Shown: positions 35,633-49,166, counted from the first letter of the stretch. The stretch is DNA of 64,000 bases from Dillenia suffruticosa (GCA_033439265.1 JAVTVX010000016.1:935001-999000); one strand, 5' to 3'. Program-made: numbers and translations. Notes: generated by a model from the letters alone, not told the origin.

Positions 35633-35851
35633 TTAAATTATTACGTGTAAATATTTGAACTTTAAATTATTACGTGTAAATATTTGATCATCAACGTACA
35701 AGCAGATAATAAGCATATCACACTGTGGATTGCTTTTAATATATAAAACATGCTCGTAAGGATATCTATGAAAACCATTTGCAATAAAATGAGTCAATGT
35801 ATATTCCGGAAGTTGTTCAAACATACACTCTTCCTCAATCACACAATTCAA
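35633..35851 (-). pseudogene. Second copia-type RT fragment
   Basis: 73 codons with EHVLYIKSN and CLYVDDQIF, a copia reverse-transcriptase palm with an intact YVDD. It belongs to a different element from the one at 29651-34978, because that one has YVND and a complete set of ends. It is truncated on both sides. Confidence 0.75.
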
Positions 35852-36283
35852 GAGACAAATTTCACATCCATTTGATTAATTTTCCAACAATGATGGGCAC
35901 AAGAGTGATAATCATGCAATAGCAGCCGTAGGTGTCCAGCTGCCCATAAAGCTGACTTGGGCTGATTTGAAGGTTTAGCCGATCAAAATTTTTGGGAGCA
36001 GGGGTTGGTCCTAGCAAAAATGTTGGGCCAAAAATAATTTTTGCCAGATAACAATGCAAAAAATAGTAATATTTTTATTTTTGTTTTTAGTAACATGAGA
36101 AAAATAATTTAAAAAATTTAGAAGACATAAAATAACGTTGATAAAAAAAAAAGTTTGGGAATTAAAATAGTAATTTTTCGCGACACGGGCGGAGTTGACT
36201 CGAAAATTAATCCATGGCCACGAATCACAACCCGCAATCCGTTCCTTCTCATTTTCATCATTTCCAGCCGTCGATTGTCTAAC
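35852..36283. other. Junction region upstream of H3 copy 2
   Basis: No gene is seen from 35852 to about 36200. From about 36215 the sequence matches the H3 copy 1 promoter, so the duplication boundary lies near 36200. Confidence 0.5.
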
Positions 36284-36292
36284 AATCCAACG
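36284..36292 (+). promoter_or_regulatory. Histone nonamer-like element of H3 copy 2
   Basis: aatccaacg in the same context and at nearly the same distance from the ATG as 2561-2569. A CT-rich leader follows. Confidence 0.45.
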
Positions 36293-36458
36293 GTTCATGT
36301 TAATTCTCTCAAATCGATGACTGCTCCTTTCTACCATTTCATTTCAAATGCCACCCAAAATTTTCGCTCTCCCGCCTCTCTTTCTCAATAAATTCTCCCT
36401 ATCACACACGACTCTCACACAAAAGCACAAACACCTCCTAGTTTTTCTCTCTCTCTAG

Positions 36459-36893
<435 letters not shown>

Positions 36894-37655
36894 AGAAATT
36901 AGCTATCGTGGTTGTTAGGGTTTTAGGAAAGGCGTTAAAGTAAGTAAAGAATTTTAGATCTGAAGAAGGTTGTAATGTTTGGGTATTTTGCTAATCAATC
37001 AAGTGTTTCACTGCTTAATCTTCAATTAGATGGAATGCAGTTAAAATTTAATCTTAATTTGTGGTGTTGATGCATGCGAAACTGATTGTTTTGTTGATTA
37101 GATCTGAACAGTGAGAGCTTAAAACATTGCAGTTCTCAAAATTTCAAATCCTAATTTTTCAGGGAATGTGAAATCTAAAGAGTGCTATTAGGTCTTCATT
37201 TCCATTGTGCCTTGATTTTCTCAAGCGCTTCAACTTCAATTCCTACGATTTTCTCTCTCTTCCTAACACTTATAAAATTAGGTACTCTCTACACCCATCA
37301 TCGCTACGATGATGAGTGTGGAGACCCATTGCCACGACAGTCCGATTTTGGCTCCAATCTCTCTTCTTCCGCTCATGTTTTGCCTTCCTTTGCTGGTGTA
37401 GGCAATTCTCTACCCCTTCTCGAGGAAAGTCTTGACGTTTGAATTTGACGATTCTTTGTTCTACATATGGAAATTGACATTCGAGTCTGGTTCCTCTCAT
37501 CCTTGCCACTAATAACAATCGGTGCATGTGAAAATTTAACACATGTATGGATCTGTCCATTTTCTTATTTCTATTGTATGGTTATCCTTGTGCCAATGTG
37601 TAATCAAGTTGGCCGATGTGCAAAAACTTGCTTAGAAGTTCATGGGTTATCGAAG
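36894..37655. repeat. H3 3' flank, copy 2
   Basis: Matches 3191-3960 and in part 55985-56340. It ends in an (AT)n microsatellite at 37659-37700. No conserved ORF is seen. Confidence 0.65.
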
Positions 37656-37656
37656 T

Positions 37657-37703
<47 letters not shown>

Positions 37704-37915
37704 GTATTTTTAGGGTAATTGTGTGTGTGTGTGATCACTTAGTATTTAGATTCTTTTGGTTTTATTTCTAAAAATTCAATCGTGTAGGCATCTTTATTCT
37801 ATTTTTATTTTATTTATATATGAATTTCAATGAACAAATTTGTTGTGTGTTGGGTTAAGTTCAATGTGTTTCAGTTTGAGAGTTGAATTAACTTATTTTA
37901 ATTGTTCTCAAAATT

Positions 37916-38045
37916 CCAAAGGACATTGAAACATGGGGCTCTGACCAGGGGAGAGAGATCGGAGGTTGGGGATAGATCCAGCTTCCCGTACTCTAAGCTT
38001 TGTACAGAGTCTTCTTATGGAGTTCCTAATAGGCTTAGCATATAT
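37916..38045. repeat. Conserved block X, copy 3 of 4
   Basis: Same core (acatggggctctgaccaggg) and tail as at 16642-16770. The next 200 bp contain the aataattggattagatttc phrase shared with 5225, 57128 and 60300. Confidence 0.6.
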
Positions 38046-38257
38046 TTATTTTTAACTAGATTTTAATTTTTGATACTAAATCAAGTGCTACCAATTCAAT
38101 ATTTATTAGGAAAACATAAAAATCTAAATGTTTTTATTTTAGATTCATGGAAATTATATATCAATCATGTCTTTCTACACATAGATGATGATTCCTTGTT
38201 TCTTTTTGTGAAAAAAACGTGGACAATAATTGGATTAGATTTCAAAAGTTTCTTTTA

Positions 38258-39828
38258 CAAGTAAGACCTTGTAACCATTCTAGCAGTGACACCATCTCCT
38301 CTATCCTTCAGTTGTAAGGGATTTTAAACTGGGAAGGAATGGGAAGTTGAAGTTGAGGACAACGAAGAAGAAAGAAATGAAGCACTTGCCTGCTGCACTA
38401 GCTTCCAGCGAACCCTCCATGTCCATTCTGAGTTTCCCAACAAATAGATATTGTGGCATCCATGAGAGCCGTGGACAAAATGGATATTGTTAGGAGTTTG
38501 CATCTGCCCCTTCCCCATCTCTTCAAATGCTGCATCCAACTAAGCTTGAGTTCTTCAAAGTTGTGGGAAATATGCTTCTTCTTACAACTCTGTTCTCGGG
38601 TGCCTTCAAATTTCCTTACCTCTTTTGGCAATTCTCTAATATTAGCACATGTGGACAATCTCAACAAATGCTGCATGCCAGAAAATTTACTAAACATATG
38701 GTAATTCAACAAGAGTAACCAGAACAACAGAAAAAAGATGACAAGAAACAGGACTGGGAGAAGAAACCCAAAAAGAAAATGGCACACCTGCTTTATTCTT
38801 AGCACCTTCCGGTCAACTTGCAAAAGCTAATTGCTTGAGTAAAGACCAGGACTCTTCTTCAGATAAACCCTTTAATTTGCAGAAGTTACTTCTTGTCATA
38901 GCCTCTGCAACCTTAACAGATCTTACGGTCAGTACGATCTTGCTTCCGCTTGCATCACCCAGTAACAGATGCTCCAGCTCATGCCATTTTGGGCTGTCTT
39001 CACTTCAGACTTCATCCATAATAAATAGATGTACCTTTTCACATACATTTTCCGGAAGGGGTTTTGCAGTTCTTCCACATGAAGTTTTGCAGGTTTCATA
39101 TGAGTGGACTCCGGTGTATTTTCAATAATAAGCCTTACTTCAAAGACATCGGAGATGCACAGCCCTATCTTGAGCCCAAAATGCTTTTGTTTGTCATTCT
39201 AAACAAGTTGAGCAAGTATGGTCTTTCTGAGTTCCCAGTTCCAATAATTGGAACTACTGAGACATTGACATGAAAAGTAGAATGCAGTAAGAGTTGTATA
39301 AGACACTCTCGGAATGCACAAAAGAATGAGTTTGCCTCCACTCCAAATTTATCAACTGCCTCTCTTCAGATTACTCTTTCAAGTGAAACTTGTCCTTCTT
39401 AGCTGCAACTGCATCCAATCTCTGCATTATAACCTCAAATCTATGAGCTCTTTTATTACAATAAGCCATCACTTTGGAGAAGAGTAGAAAGCACCGAGTT
39501 TCAGCAACTGGGCCTCGAGCAAGTCATCCATCTATTCAGTGGCATCATATAGAGTTCTTTAAGCATTTCAAGCCAGTCCTTGAGCTGAAGCTTCTCCTGC
39601 TGCATCAAGGAGCAAGCATGCTGGAGTTCCTTTGAAGATCATTCTTGAAATGCTGCCCTCACTGTTGGGATCTTGGACGCAACGGAACTGAATTTCCTCA
39701 ATATGCCAGTTGCAATGGTTAACAGGATTCGGCCATTTCGCCCCGAGAAAGAATGCTAACAATTCTTGGAACCGAGTTACCAATGCTTTCTCACCACATG
39801 TAATCTTTAGTTGGTACTCCTGATTCAC
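38258..39828 (-). pseudogene. RGA-like CNL pseudogene C
   Basis: Same deleted architecture as A2: coiled coil (39828-39568), NB-ARC start, P-loop, kinase-2, RNBS-B and RNBS-C, then a jump to LRRs (about 38700-38258). The Walker A glycine is replaced by Arg (codon at 39226-39228), and the kinase-2 Trp is TGA (39005-39007), exactly as in A2 and D3. An extra frameshift sits within the P-loop. The LRR end is truncated at 38258, where the sequence joins unrelated flank. Confidence 0.82.
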
Positions 39829-41030
39829 AACGTGTTCTAGACCTGAATGTGTAAATGAAATAGTTGGTCAGCCTTGTGTATTTGCACTAAATGAGCAAAA
39901 CCAGTGTTTAGGTTGGTCCACATTCCACAAATATATTGTACGTGTAATTTCATATGTGGAGTATTTTTATTTTCTTTGTTGTATAGGAAACATTATTATT
40001 GCTCATCAATGTCAACATTTTAGATTTTAATATACAACCTCAATAATTTAGATGTAATTTAGAAATCTAAAGCATACATACGATGTATTATAGTGCTTAC
40101 CCGTGGTTTCAATATGTATGAAAGTAGTGCCCCCGCTTTTGTTTTCTACTAAAAATGTGGTCCCTCATTAAGGTCTTCAAGCATCTCATAGTACTGAAGA
40201 GAACATTTTTGTTGACGTTGACAATACCAGGAGACCAGGAGGCTCCTTGAAATGTTGTAAATCAACGGTGAGAGATTTTTATTCACTTGTGTTGCGGTTT
40301 GTACCTTCAGCTTAACTGAAATACAAGACATTTTATTTTTGATAAGATCCCAAATCTTAGTTGTTATTCTCACATTAGCGAATGGAAAGATACCAAATAA
40401 ACAGGAGGATGTACTCTAATCAACGGCAGCAAAATTGTAGAAAACATGAACAACAATGGTACACGTGAATGAAGGTTAGAAGGATCAAGATAGGATCAGA
40501 ACTTTCGAGCAGAAGGTGCACTGTAATATCTTTCGCTCAAAGAGAACAAGCTTCCGCATAGAACTACTCCCGGTGGAAATATAAAGAATATAGAATCAAC
40601 ATTAATTTAGTTCAATTTCAAAACACATGGTCAAACTTCATAGAAGCAGCATAAGCCATTCAGCATATAGAAAATCACCACACACTCAACATAATAATCT
40701 TCATCTTTCATTAAGTACATTGATTAGTTAGGATACAAACATGGATCATATCTCAGGTTTGTCTTTCCTTCTAGATCCAAAAGACCGCAATATTTGGTAC
40801 ATCAAACAACAAGGCAAGCATTTTGTTGTTGTTAACTGCTTGTAATGAATAATTTTATAAATATAAGCATATGGCAGTGATTAACTCTCAAAAATGAGGT
40901 TGATACAGTTTGACTCTTAACAAAAATATAGATAACAGTAAGTAGGTTAAGATCGTAGTACTTTATGAACTGAAACCATAAAATATATACACTTCTTAAG
41001 AAAGTGCACACAGAGATAAGGATGGGTGGG
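39829..41030. other. Intergenic, copy of 8715-9720
   Basis: The part up to about 40850 is duplicated from unit A; the rest is AT-rich. No open gene is seen. Confidence 0.5.
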
Positions 41031-41146
41031 CATTGGTGAAAATTTGGTGACAAGGTGTGATGGCTTGCCATTAGCAGCCGCAATCAAGATCTAGAAAAGT
41101 GGGAAGAAGTGTACGAAAGTTCATTATGGACCAGTTCAATGAGCAA
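41031..41146 (+). pseudogene. Inverted L-type CNL scrap with GLPL motif
   Basis: On the plus strand, opposite to L3, the sequence reads [16 protein letters not shown] and then, after a small deletion that shifts the frame, matches [14 protein letters not shown]. In L1-L3 this is the GLPL region, residues about 380-423. The scrap is 116 bp and ends in the predicted second exon of L3. It probably came from an L-type paralogue by an inversion or repair event. Confidence 0.75.
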
Positions 41147-41267
41147 TTTCAGTGTCAAAACATAACATATACCTCTTTCCAAGATATGGGTGTAGAGGCA
41201 CAGAATGCAATGAACTGAGCTCGTCCACCTTTTCCTCCGATTTTTCTTCAACTGATGACTTGATGAG
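41136..41267 (-). other. Predicted second coding exon of L3
   Basis: Donor at 41521/41522 (AAAGAG|GTATTA), acceptor ending at 41268 (GTCATCAG|), intron 254 nt, phase 0. The exon reads LIKSSVEEKSEEKVDEL and goes on for 43 codons to TGA at 41136-41138, because the stop used in L1 and L2 is changed. A second donor-like GGAAAGAG|GTATAT lies inside at about 41171-41173, so splicing may continue. This is inferred only. Confidence 0.4.
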
Positions 41268-41455
41268 CTGATGACAATGGTAAAATTTAAATTTCACAAG
41301 GATGTAAAAATTAAATTATGTAATCCCTGATAAAAGTTAAATTATGAGATGTAAAAATTAAATTGATCTATAATCTTTGATAAAAAAGTACAAATGCAGA
41401 CAAAGATAGGGAGGGGTAAATGTCATAAACCTCATTAGAGAATGGAGTAGGCAAT

Positions 41456-44400
41456 TTATGAATATTGGTAATTCAATGTGGACAAAACAAGAACCACAAT
41501 TTCAGTGTAAAAACATAATACCTCTTTCCAAAATTTTGATGAAAGCACAAAATGCAATGGGTCGAGCACCTCCACCTTATCCCAATACCTTATTCCAGTA
41601 TCTACGCAGGGTAGGAGGGATAAGGGGGTCCAATACTCACCTCCCTCCTCGCATTTGTGCTTTAGTTCTGGACAATTCCCGATAAGCAACACCAAAAGCG
41701 ATGGAGGCAGTGCTTCCATCGGCAAAGTCTGAAGCTTTGGGCAATTGTAGATCCAGAGTTCAGCGAGAGATGAGAGATTTAGGAAGACAGCGGATGACAG
41801 TGACTCCAAATTTGAGAAATTGACGATGCCGAGAGTGGTTAGAGTGGGAGGAAGCAGAGATTGAGACTCTTGTGCTGCAAATGGAAAGCAAACTTCATCT
41901 TTGAATCTGCCATAAATCCCCAAGTGTGTTAGAGAGGGCAATTTGTGGGGGGCCCACTCATCCCACATTTGCTTCACCCTCTCGCAGTCCCCAAAAGCAA
42001 GGTGTCGGAGGCTGGGAGGCAAACCTCCTTCAGGAAGGGACACTAGATTATCACACTTCAGAACACACAGATGTTGAAGGGAAGTGAGCTTTTGGAGGTT
42101 ACTGGGCAGGTATTTCAGATTCTTGCAATCCCCGATTAGAAAAGTTGTGAGGTTGGGAGAGGGCAATCCAGTTTCTGGAAATGATTCAATGCTCTCACAT
42201 CCAAAAATTACTAAAACAGTGAGATCGGTACAGAGGCATTTCGGTAAGCTTTTGAGATTTGGATAATCACAAAATGCAATACGGTCGAGGGAAGTGGGAC
42301 CGAGTAGCATCTCACTGATCGACTCCAATTTTCTGCAATTCCAAATCTTAAGCATCTTAAGGGTGGAGGGCAGGACACAACTTGGAAATGATTCCAGCGA
42401 TTCACAATTGCTTAAGTACAACACTTGCAATTTACTGTTGCTGCCAATAATTCCATCCGGTAAAGTCCGTAGATTTTGGCACCGAGCAATGTAAAGCTCC
42501 ATAAGGGAGGTCGGGTAGTGCAGCCCATCTGAAATATCCTTGACATTAAAAAACCTTAGTTCACGCAGAGATAGAAGGATTGAAAGTCCGGGGACCACCA
42601 ACTCAGGGCAATTTGTGATTTTCAAATGCAATAGCGACGTAATACCAACTGGGAGAGACCAGTTAACCCATTTTGGCATATTTTCAAACTCCAATGTCTT
42701 CAAGGATGGAAAGGGCCCAACATGTGGAGAAGCCTCTCCGTATAACTCTCTTCCAATTGTTTCAATTTCTAACATGCCTTCAATATTTACTTCTTCTAAC
42801 AGAGGCAGTCGACCGAGTGACGGCAACGACTTGCATCTCTTGCAATTGACAAGAGAGAGTTTCAACAATTTTGAATATGAGGAGTCCCCCGTCCAATTTG
42901 GAAAACTCAAGCCACCATAACCTTTAATTACTAACTTTCTCAGCATCTTGTGTGGTTCCAACGAGTCAAGAATCTCAATCTGACTCTCTATATTTTCCGT
43001 ATTGTTCAAATCACAAATCCATTCCAATTCTAATTCTTTAACATTTTTCTTATTTTTTAGATCGATCACAATAGCATCATGAATATCCTTCACTTTGTCT
43101 AATCCAGAAATTGTGAAACTATCAGTCAAATGATGCAGCTTTTTTAGCTCCTTCAAACGGAAAGCATCGTTTTCATGAACAACAAACTTTGTCAATTTTT
43201 GAAGAAATTTCAAGTCAACCACATGAGGTGGCAACTGTTGTAGTTTGGGTGTATCAGCAATATCAATATGACGAAGATTAGTAAGATGGATCAATCTCAA
43301 AGGTAATTGCTGAAGATCTCTGCAGCCTTTTAGTATCAAAGATTGTAAAAAGCGAAAATCACACAAAAATTCAGATAAAACCCGAATTTTAGTATATGAT
43401 AAATTGAGATATCGAAGATATTTTAAATCACCGATTGAACTTGGCAACTCACTGAATGAATAATAACTTAGTGAAAGCACCCTTAAGTACCTTAATGGTG
43501 GTAACAAATCATGTAACAACTTCTTGTTAATGAAATAGTTACCCGTATCTTGAGTCGGCAGTGCTAGCAATGTTCGCAATCTTTTTGTATTTTTGAGGAC
43601 TATAAACTTCTTGTTGGGCTCATATGTATAGCGAGGATATGACAAATGACGTGCTGCTACTATATTTGTATCTACACCCTCCACTTCTTTATCTTCCATC
43701 CTGAAGCAAACTCTTCCTACATAAATGTGAGCTAAATCATGTAAAAAATCATGCATCACAAATTTTGTAGATTTGGAACTTGACTGTTGCAAAAGTGATC
43801 TTGATAATAGGTCTTGAAAATACTCATGACCTAGGTCTTCCATTTGCTTCTTCCCATTTGGCTCCCCAAGAAATCCTTCTGCCATCCATAACAAAATTAA
43901 CTCTTCTTCATCGAATTCATAATCTTTTGGAAAGATCGAACAATAAGCAAAACACTGTTTCAAATGGGACGGAAGATAGTGGTAGCTCAATTCTACAGAT
44001 GGAATAATCATTTTGCTCATTGAACTGGTCCATAATGAACTATCGTACACTTCTTCCCACTTATCTAGATCTTGATTGCGCAAAAGGCTGCCAAGTGTCT
44101 TTGCTGCTAATGGCAAGCCATCACACCTTGTTACCAATTTTTCACCAATGACTTTAAGATTCTTGTGTGCACTAAAATCTTTGGCTCCTAGTGCATGTCG
44201 TGCAAATATGGACAGACAGTCATTGTATTTCAGTAATTTCAAATGATAAGTTGAAGTGGTGCCAGTAACTGAGGCAACCCTTGCACTTCGAGTTGTGACA
44301 ATAATAGTAGATCCCGGGTGCCCTACTTTGAATGGAATAAATAAGTTTTCCCATTCTTCATGGTCCTCATTCCAGATGTCATCTAAAACAATTAGAAATC

Positions 44401-45286
44401 TTTGCCTGAAGATTTTCGCCTTCAAGTTCTCTTGAAGAAGATTGAGATTATTAACATCACTTGCATGTCTATCCACCTTCTGTAAAATTGCTTTTGTTAC
44501 ACCAAAAATATCAAAAGTATCAGAAACACAAACCCACGCCCTCAGATCAAAACGTTGTTCCAGACTTCTGTGATTGTAGATGCATCTAGCAAGGGTTGTT
44601 TTACCAACGGCCCCCATGCCAACTATGGGTATGACGAGGGTCTTTGAGATAGGTGCTTCCTTAGCTACAGAACCTTTCAGCATCTCTTGTTTGTTGTTGA
44701 TACGAGGGCAAGATCCTCCCATGCCAAACGCAGGATTCGCATGCGCTTCAGCTTCAGTGGTTTTACTCAAACCCATCAACTTGAGGATTGCAATCACATC
44801 TTGTTCTCGGCCAACAACTTCAGAGAGGTCCAGCAAAGAGGTTGTCTCCGACCTCTTGTTGATTATGCTAGACCTGACTCCATGCTTGTCTTCCAACCCC
44901 AAGTCGCTCTTCTGCTCTTCAATATCTTGAAATCTTGCGGTTATCTTCTTGATCAGAGGCAGCATGTCTAGCAATTGACTGCTGCTAATTGCAGGATCTG
45001 ATGAGGAGTTGTTCTGTTGTTGCCGAGCTTCATAGTCAAAGTCATCCAGCGCATCTTCCGCATCATAAGCTAGGATTAGAAGATCATCCAGCCACCTCTT
45101 CACTTCGATATCATTCGTCTGCTTCTCTTCAGCATCACCTAGCCCAAGCTTGATCTTCCGCAACATTGACCTCCATTTCCTGAGCTCAGAGTCAAATCCC
45201 TCTTGAATAGCAAAGTTCATAAGCGGCCCAGGAGCCAACTTATCCAGTAGAGATTGAAGATAAGCAGTTAAAAGCGGCTCTCCCAT
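41456..45286 (-). CDS. CC-NBS-LRR disease-resistance protein L3 (RPP13-like)
   Basis: An uninterrupted 1276-codon CNL, counted from [11 protein letters not shown] in a strong gccATGG context. The Rx-type coiled coil has [15 protein letters not shown] has P-loop GMGAVGKTT (Ala for the usual third Gly, allowed by GxxxxGKT), [32 protein letters not shown] and MHD. LRRs follow. The unspliced C-terminus differs from L1 and L2 after LSLLPCV, where about 10 extra codons are present before the shared WKE donor site. An in-frame ATG at 45394 would add 36 residues with a strong hydrophobic stretch (see findings). All ATPase and switch motifs are present, so it is the best candidate for an active receptor together with L1. 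Confidence 0.92.
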   Translation of the reverse strand: MGEPLLTAYLQSLLDKLAPGPLMNFAIQEGFDSELRKWRSMLRKIKLGLGDAEEKQTNDIEVKRWLDDLLILAYDAEDALDDFDYEARQQQNNSSSDPAISSSQLLDMLPLIKKITARFQDIEEQKSDLGLEDKHGVRSSIINKRSETTSLLDLSEVVGREQDVIAILKLMGLSKTTEAEAHANPAFGMGGSCPRINNKQEMLKGSVAKEAPISKTLVIPIVGMGAVGKTTLARCIYNHRSLEQRFDLRAWVCVSDTFDIFGVTKAILQKVDRHASDVNNLNLLQENLKAKIFRQRFLIVLDDIWNEDHEEWENLFIPFKVGHPGSTIIVTTRSARVASVTGTTSTYHLKLLKYNDCLSIFARHALGAKDFSAHKNLKVIGEKLVTRCDGLPLAAKTLGSLLRNQDLDKWEEVYDSSLWTSSMSKMIIPSVELSYHYLPSHLKQCFAYCSIFPKDYEFDEEELILLWMAEGFLGEPNGKKQMEDLGHEYFQDLLSRSLLQQSSSKSTKFVMHDFLHDLAHIYVGRVCFRMEDKEVEGVDTNIVAARHLSYPRYTYEPNKKFIVLKNTKRLRTLLALPTQDTGNYFINKKLLHDLLPPLRYLRVLSLSYYSFSELPSSIGDLKYLRYLNLSYTKIRVLSEFLCDFRFLQSLILKGCRDLQQLPLRLIHLTNLRHIDIADTPKLQQLPPHVVDLKFLQKLTKFVVHENDAFRLKELKKLHHLTDSFTISGLDKVKDIHDAIVIDLKNKKNVKELELEWICDLNNTENIESQIEILDSLEPHKMLRKLVIKGYGGLSFPNWTGDSSYSKLLKLSLVNCKRCKSLPSLGRLPLLEEVNIEGMLEIETIGRELYGEASPHVGPFPSLKTLEFENMPKWVNWSLPVGITSLLHLKITNCPELVVPGLSILLSLRELRFFNVKDISDGLHYPTSLMELYIARCQNLRTLPDGIIGSNSKLQVLYLSNCESLESFPSCVLPSTLKMLKIWNCRKLESISEMLLGPTSLDRIAFCDYPNLKSLPKCLCTDLTVLVIFGCESIESFPETGLPSPNLTTFLIGDCKNLKYLPSNLQKLTSLQHLCVLKCDNLVSLPEGGLPPSLRHLAFGDCERVKQMWDEWAPHKLPSLTHLGIYGRFKDEVCFPFAAQESQSLLPPTLTTLGIVNFSNLESLSSAVFLNLSSLAELWIYNCPKLQTLPMEALPPSLLVLLIGNCPELKHKCEEGGEYWTPLSLLPCVDTGIRYWDKVEVLDPLHFVLSSKFWKEVLCFYTEIVVLVLSTLNYQYS

Positions 45287-45889
45287 GGCTAAAATCAAGT
45301 AAGAAATAAGAAATAACAGCAAACAGAGGATCAGAAAGAAAGCAGAGAAAGAGAAAGTAGATAAGAAAGATGGTGGGGGAAAGCTACAACTCATCTTGCC
45401 ATGTTTGTGTACGTACAAAGAAGTCAAACGTCTAGGAGACGGCCAAGATTACATAAAACACCAGGCTGTAGTTATTGTGCTGAAAGCATCGAATTTCAAT
45501 ATTATTATACAATGAGCCACTTGGAAATGTTAACGGTCATATTCAATTAAAATTGTATCAACTTTTCAATATAATAAATTATTGATATAATTAGAATTTT
45601 AATTTTTTAAACTAAAAGAAAACATTGACTTTACTTGGTGAATGTTACAATTTTAGCAAAATTTTATATTGTCGAAAGATATATTATAAATAAATAAAAC
45701 TCAATTGAGATTTTAAATAGTGCTTGATATGAATACTATTAAGTTCTTTATATTTATATTATTAAGTTTTTTTATGTCTATTGAAAATTTGATTTTGTAT
45801 AAACTTTTTTTTTTTTATGTTCGCTGAAAATTTTTTTATACCGAATGATTTTGAATCGGACAAACCAGGGTTATTAAAAAGACTAGGTT
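45287..45889. promoter_or_regulatory. L3 5' leader and upstream region
   Basis: The leader contains the pyrimidine-rich hydrophobic reading discussed under L3. 45540-45680 is shared with the L1 upstream (14960-15060). AT-rich with a poly-T run near 45808. No TATA box can be fixed with confidence. Confidence 0.4.
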
Positions 45890-47700
45890 TTTAAAAAGAC
45901 TCAACTTTTATCTATGTAATTTTATTTTATTTTTTAACTAAGATAGTTTTTTTAAATGCATGAAACCTACAAAAAAAATTAATTTTATAAAATATATTTA
46001 AATTATTATTATATTAATTATTTTTTATTAAAAAATTATTAAATGTTGATTTTATCAAATCGAGATACTGCTCACATAAAATGTCATACAATTATCAAGA
46101 TCGACATGCAGAATTAATATACTAATATTTTACGAGTTTACAAGATTGGAAAATGAAACAAAATTCACGACTACTAAGTCTTCAACTTGGCACTTGAAGG
46201 ACATAAAAAATGTTTCTTTCTTTTTTAAGCAAAAATCTATTAAGCATTTTTACATGGTAATTAACTAAGCATTTTTTTTATAAACATTATACGATAATTA
46301 TGTTAAATTCGACTAAATTTAATTTGACTTGAGTTAGATCTTAAAGGGATAAAGTTCTCCCGATATCTATTTTCTGTACATAATACTCAAATTGGAGAGT
46401 TTATTTAAAGAATTGGTGTCCAATCATTGGATTAACTGGGCGTTGGCAATTAAGTATTACATAACAAACATATAATGTAAAGGTCTGAAATTATTTAAAG
46501 TAAAAACTTTTCACCACTTGAATATCCCTATAAGAACAAAGATATGGAATTCTACTAACAAAAGTAATGACTCTTATAGCATTTGATATTAATCTACCAG
46601 GCGTTGTGAATGCAATGATTCTGAATTCAATGATTGTGAATTCAAGACGTCCCATTCTATAAAAATTAACAAACATATAGCGATGCTAATTTGTTTGCAC
46701 ATAAGTCCCATCCAAATGTGCTTGTTACCTAAAACTGCTGAATTAAATCCGAAGTCCAAATGATGGCAAATGAGGCTATCTTCCACCACTCCCATTTTCT
46801 TTTTTTCTTTTTTGCCATATTTTCAAATATAATCATCTAGAAAATTTTGACAAAACTTAACCCCCCATTAAGGGCGTGACCAACCAGGGACCCAATACTT
46901 TATGGTTATGGGTCCAAACCTTTGTCTATGAACTTTGATTTCAAACCAATAATTTATGGTTTGTCTAAGAACTTTGTTTTCAGACCAATAATTTATGGTT
47001 GTGGGTCCAAACCTTTGTCCAAGAGCTTTGTTTTCAAAATCTGTAGAAATCATTTTCACCATAAAGAAGACCAATTACACTCCATTTAATGCTTGCAACT
47101 CGAGTCAATATTGTTATCGTGACACCTTGAATTCGGATTGATGACCACCGAAAAAAATCAGACTTCACCCGCTCTAGATTTCTTGGGGTGTACATCTGAC
47201 TCAACGTATAGTCTTTTTCTTTTTTTATTAAGAAAGATAATAATAAGATAGAAATTTCAATTACTTTTAATAAAATCACTGTGTATTATTAAAGTCATTA
47301 TATATGCACAATCACTCATAAGTCACACATACTTGTATGAGATTTCTATTTTTCTACTTTAATTTCATTATTGTGTTTGTTTAACCATTACTATAATGAC
47401 CGGTGTGGATAAATTATGAGTTATTAGTTGTTAGTTGAGCGTATTAATTACTTAATATAGGAGATTACTTTATATAGGAGAGATATTTTGACAGTTATTA
47501 GTTGTTAATTGAGCGTGTTAAATATTTAATGTAGGGGGAAGTTTTGACCCAAAATCGAAGGCCCTTAGGATTAGTTGACAAACATATAATGTCTTTATAT
47601 GTTAATAGATTTGGTATTAATCATTAAATTAACGTTTATGATTGAATAATGATAAGGCCTGACATTTTCTCAAAGGGTAAGAGCCACAAAAAGCTTCAAT
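45890..47700. repeat. Conserved upstream block, copy 3 of 3
   Basis: Matches 1300-2410 and 23580-24540. This copy carries a private internal duplication at about 46915-47040, where the phrases aactttg.tttca and ccaataatttatggtt are repeated. The last part (47620-47690, cctgacattttctcaaaggg) corresponds to sequence just before H3 copy 1 and leads here to an H3 scrap. Confidence 0.7.
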
Positions 47701-47873
47701 TATGTAGTAGTACTCACAATCCCCCCCCCCACCCCCCAAAAAAAATAAAAGAAAAGCTAAAAATAGTCTATGGGGTGCTGCCCGGCTTGGCCTTTCGACG
47801 TGGCAAAATATTATTTGTATCCCAGTATACATGGATCGTAACCCGTTTGTTCATCCCCGAATTCCCACCGTTC

Positions 47874-47920
47874 GAACCGAGCAAACCGCTCGCAAGTCCA
47901 CCGGCGGCAAGCCCCTCGAA
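47874..47920 (+). pseudogene. Histone H3 N-terminal scrap
   Basis: The plus strand keeps about 15 codons of the H3 tail, reading [13 protein letters not shown], then a 1-2 base loss shifts the frame into unrelated sequence. One Lys (K4) codon is now Glu. It lies where an H3 gene is expected in this duplication unit, since the flanking sequence on the left matches the H3 copy 1 upstream. It is a third, almost fully deleted H3 locus. Confidence 0.8.
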
Positions 47921-48239
47921 TATGCGCTTTGGCTTTTGTTCTTTGATTTTTAACGGCTTTTTCTGGTTATGAGTGCGCTGGACTGCATTGCCAAATTGTA
48001 GTGGACTTTTTTCTGCTAGGATTATGTGAGTTCAGTTAACAGCTTTTGTTCCATTAATTAGGCTTGTTCCTTTTTTTTTTTTGTTGGGGGGGGGGCTCAA
48101 AAATTGCCCAGAACTAGACCGATGAGCATCGATGCATAAACCATGACGCAATGAAATGTAGGTCCTGGATAGTTTGGGCAAACACAGGCAGAAGGCCTGT
48201 TTATATTTAGTGGGATGAGGGGTGTTGACGGGCAAACAT

Positions 48240-49166
48240 ATTCATGCTTCTTAATACTAATTAGCTAGCTGTCTTGGCTCTGCAGGGCTTATATGCATGG
48301 TCTTACAATGTTCAATTCTGCATTTGAGCCGAGCTACAAATTTTCTTATATATTTCATGGAGAAAGGGGACATCTCGTGTTTGATGATTTCATCTAACAG
48401 TTTTTCAGCTTGAGATCTGCTTTCCAAAAATTGTGTTGTTGTGACACTAATTCAGCTGAGAAAACATGTCAATTCTATTAAAAAAATAAAAGGAGAACAT
48501 GTCAATTCGTAATTGGGCTTGGCTTTGTGGAAGATACTGCCATGACCTTAAAAAATTGCTTAGAACTGGAGTAATGATCATCGATGCTTGGCCTTCTGCT
48601 ACGTCAAGCAAAGATAGGTACAAGGGCTGGGAATATTAGTGGGTCATGAGGGTATTGGTGGACATCAATGCCCAAACAAAGGCCTCCTGGACTTGTTGCC
48701 AATGTGTAGTATTGCTTCAACCTTGTGATCATATCTAAATGGAACCTTCTTAAACTGAGAGCCTGTTTCCGACAACTAGTGTGTTGCTAGACATATAGTA
48801 TAGATCATGAGTTTGGAAGACATACAGTATAGATCATGAGTTTGGAAAAACTTTACCAAGTAAAAACCGACATCAACCATCGTTTTAGTATAGATCATGA
48901 GTTTGGAAAAACTGTACCAAGTAAAAACCGACATCAACCATCGTTTTAAGTGCCAGGTTTTTTGACTAGACTGGGCTAGGATATCTCCCTTGATGATACT
49001 GTTTCTAGCAACTTACTGCTTTGTGGCTGACATAATATGCTATAGAGCTCCTTAGTTTTAGGTAAATTTGGACATTCCACTGACATTTGCACTCCAGTTC
49101 ATTCATTCAAAGCTTCACCACCGAGATACGTTCCTTGGACATATCCTGCAACCAGAACTTCACTTC
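48240..49166. repeat. Block V, copy 2, left part
   Basis: Matches 25140-26060. It contains a private tandem repeat of a 61-bp unit (48797-48825 partial, 48826-48886, 48887-48947), single in the other copy. It is interrupted at 49166 by a 2.6-kb insertion. Confidence 0.65.
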
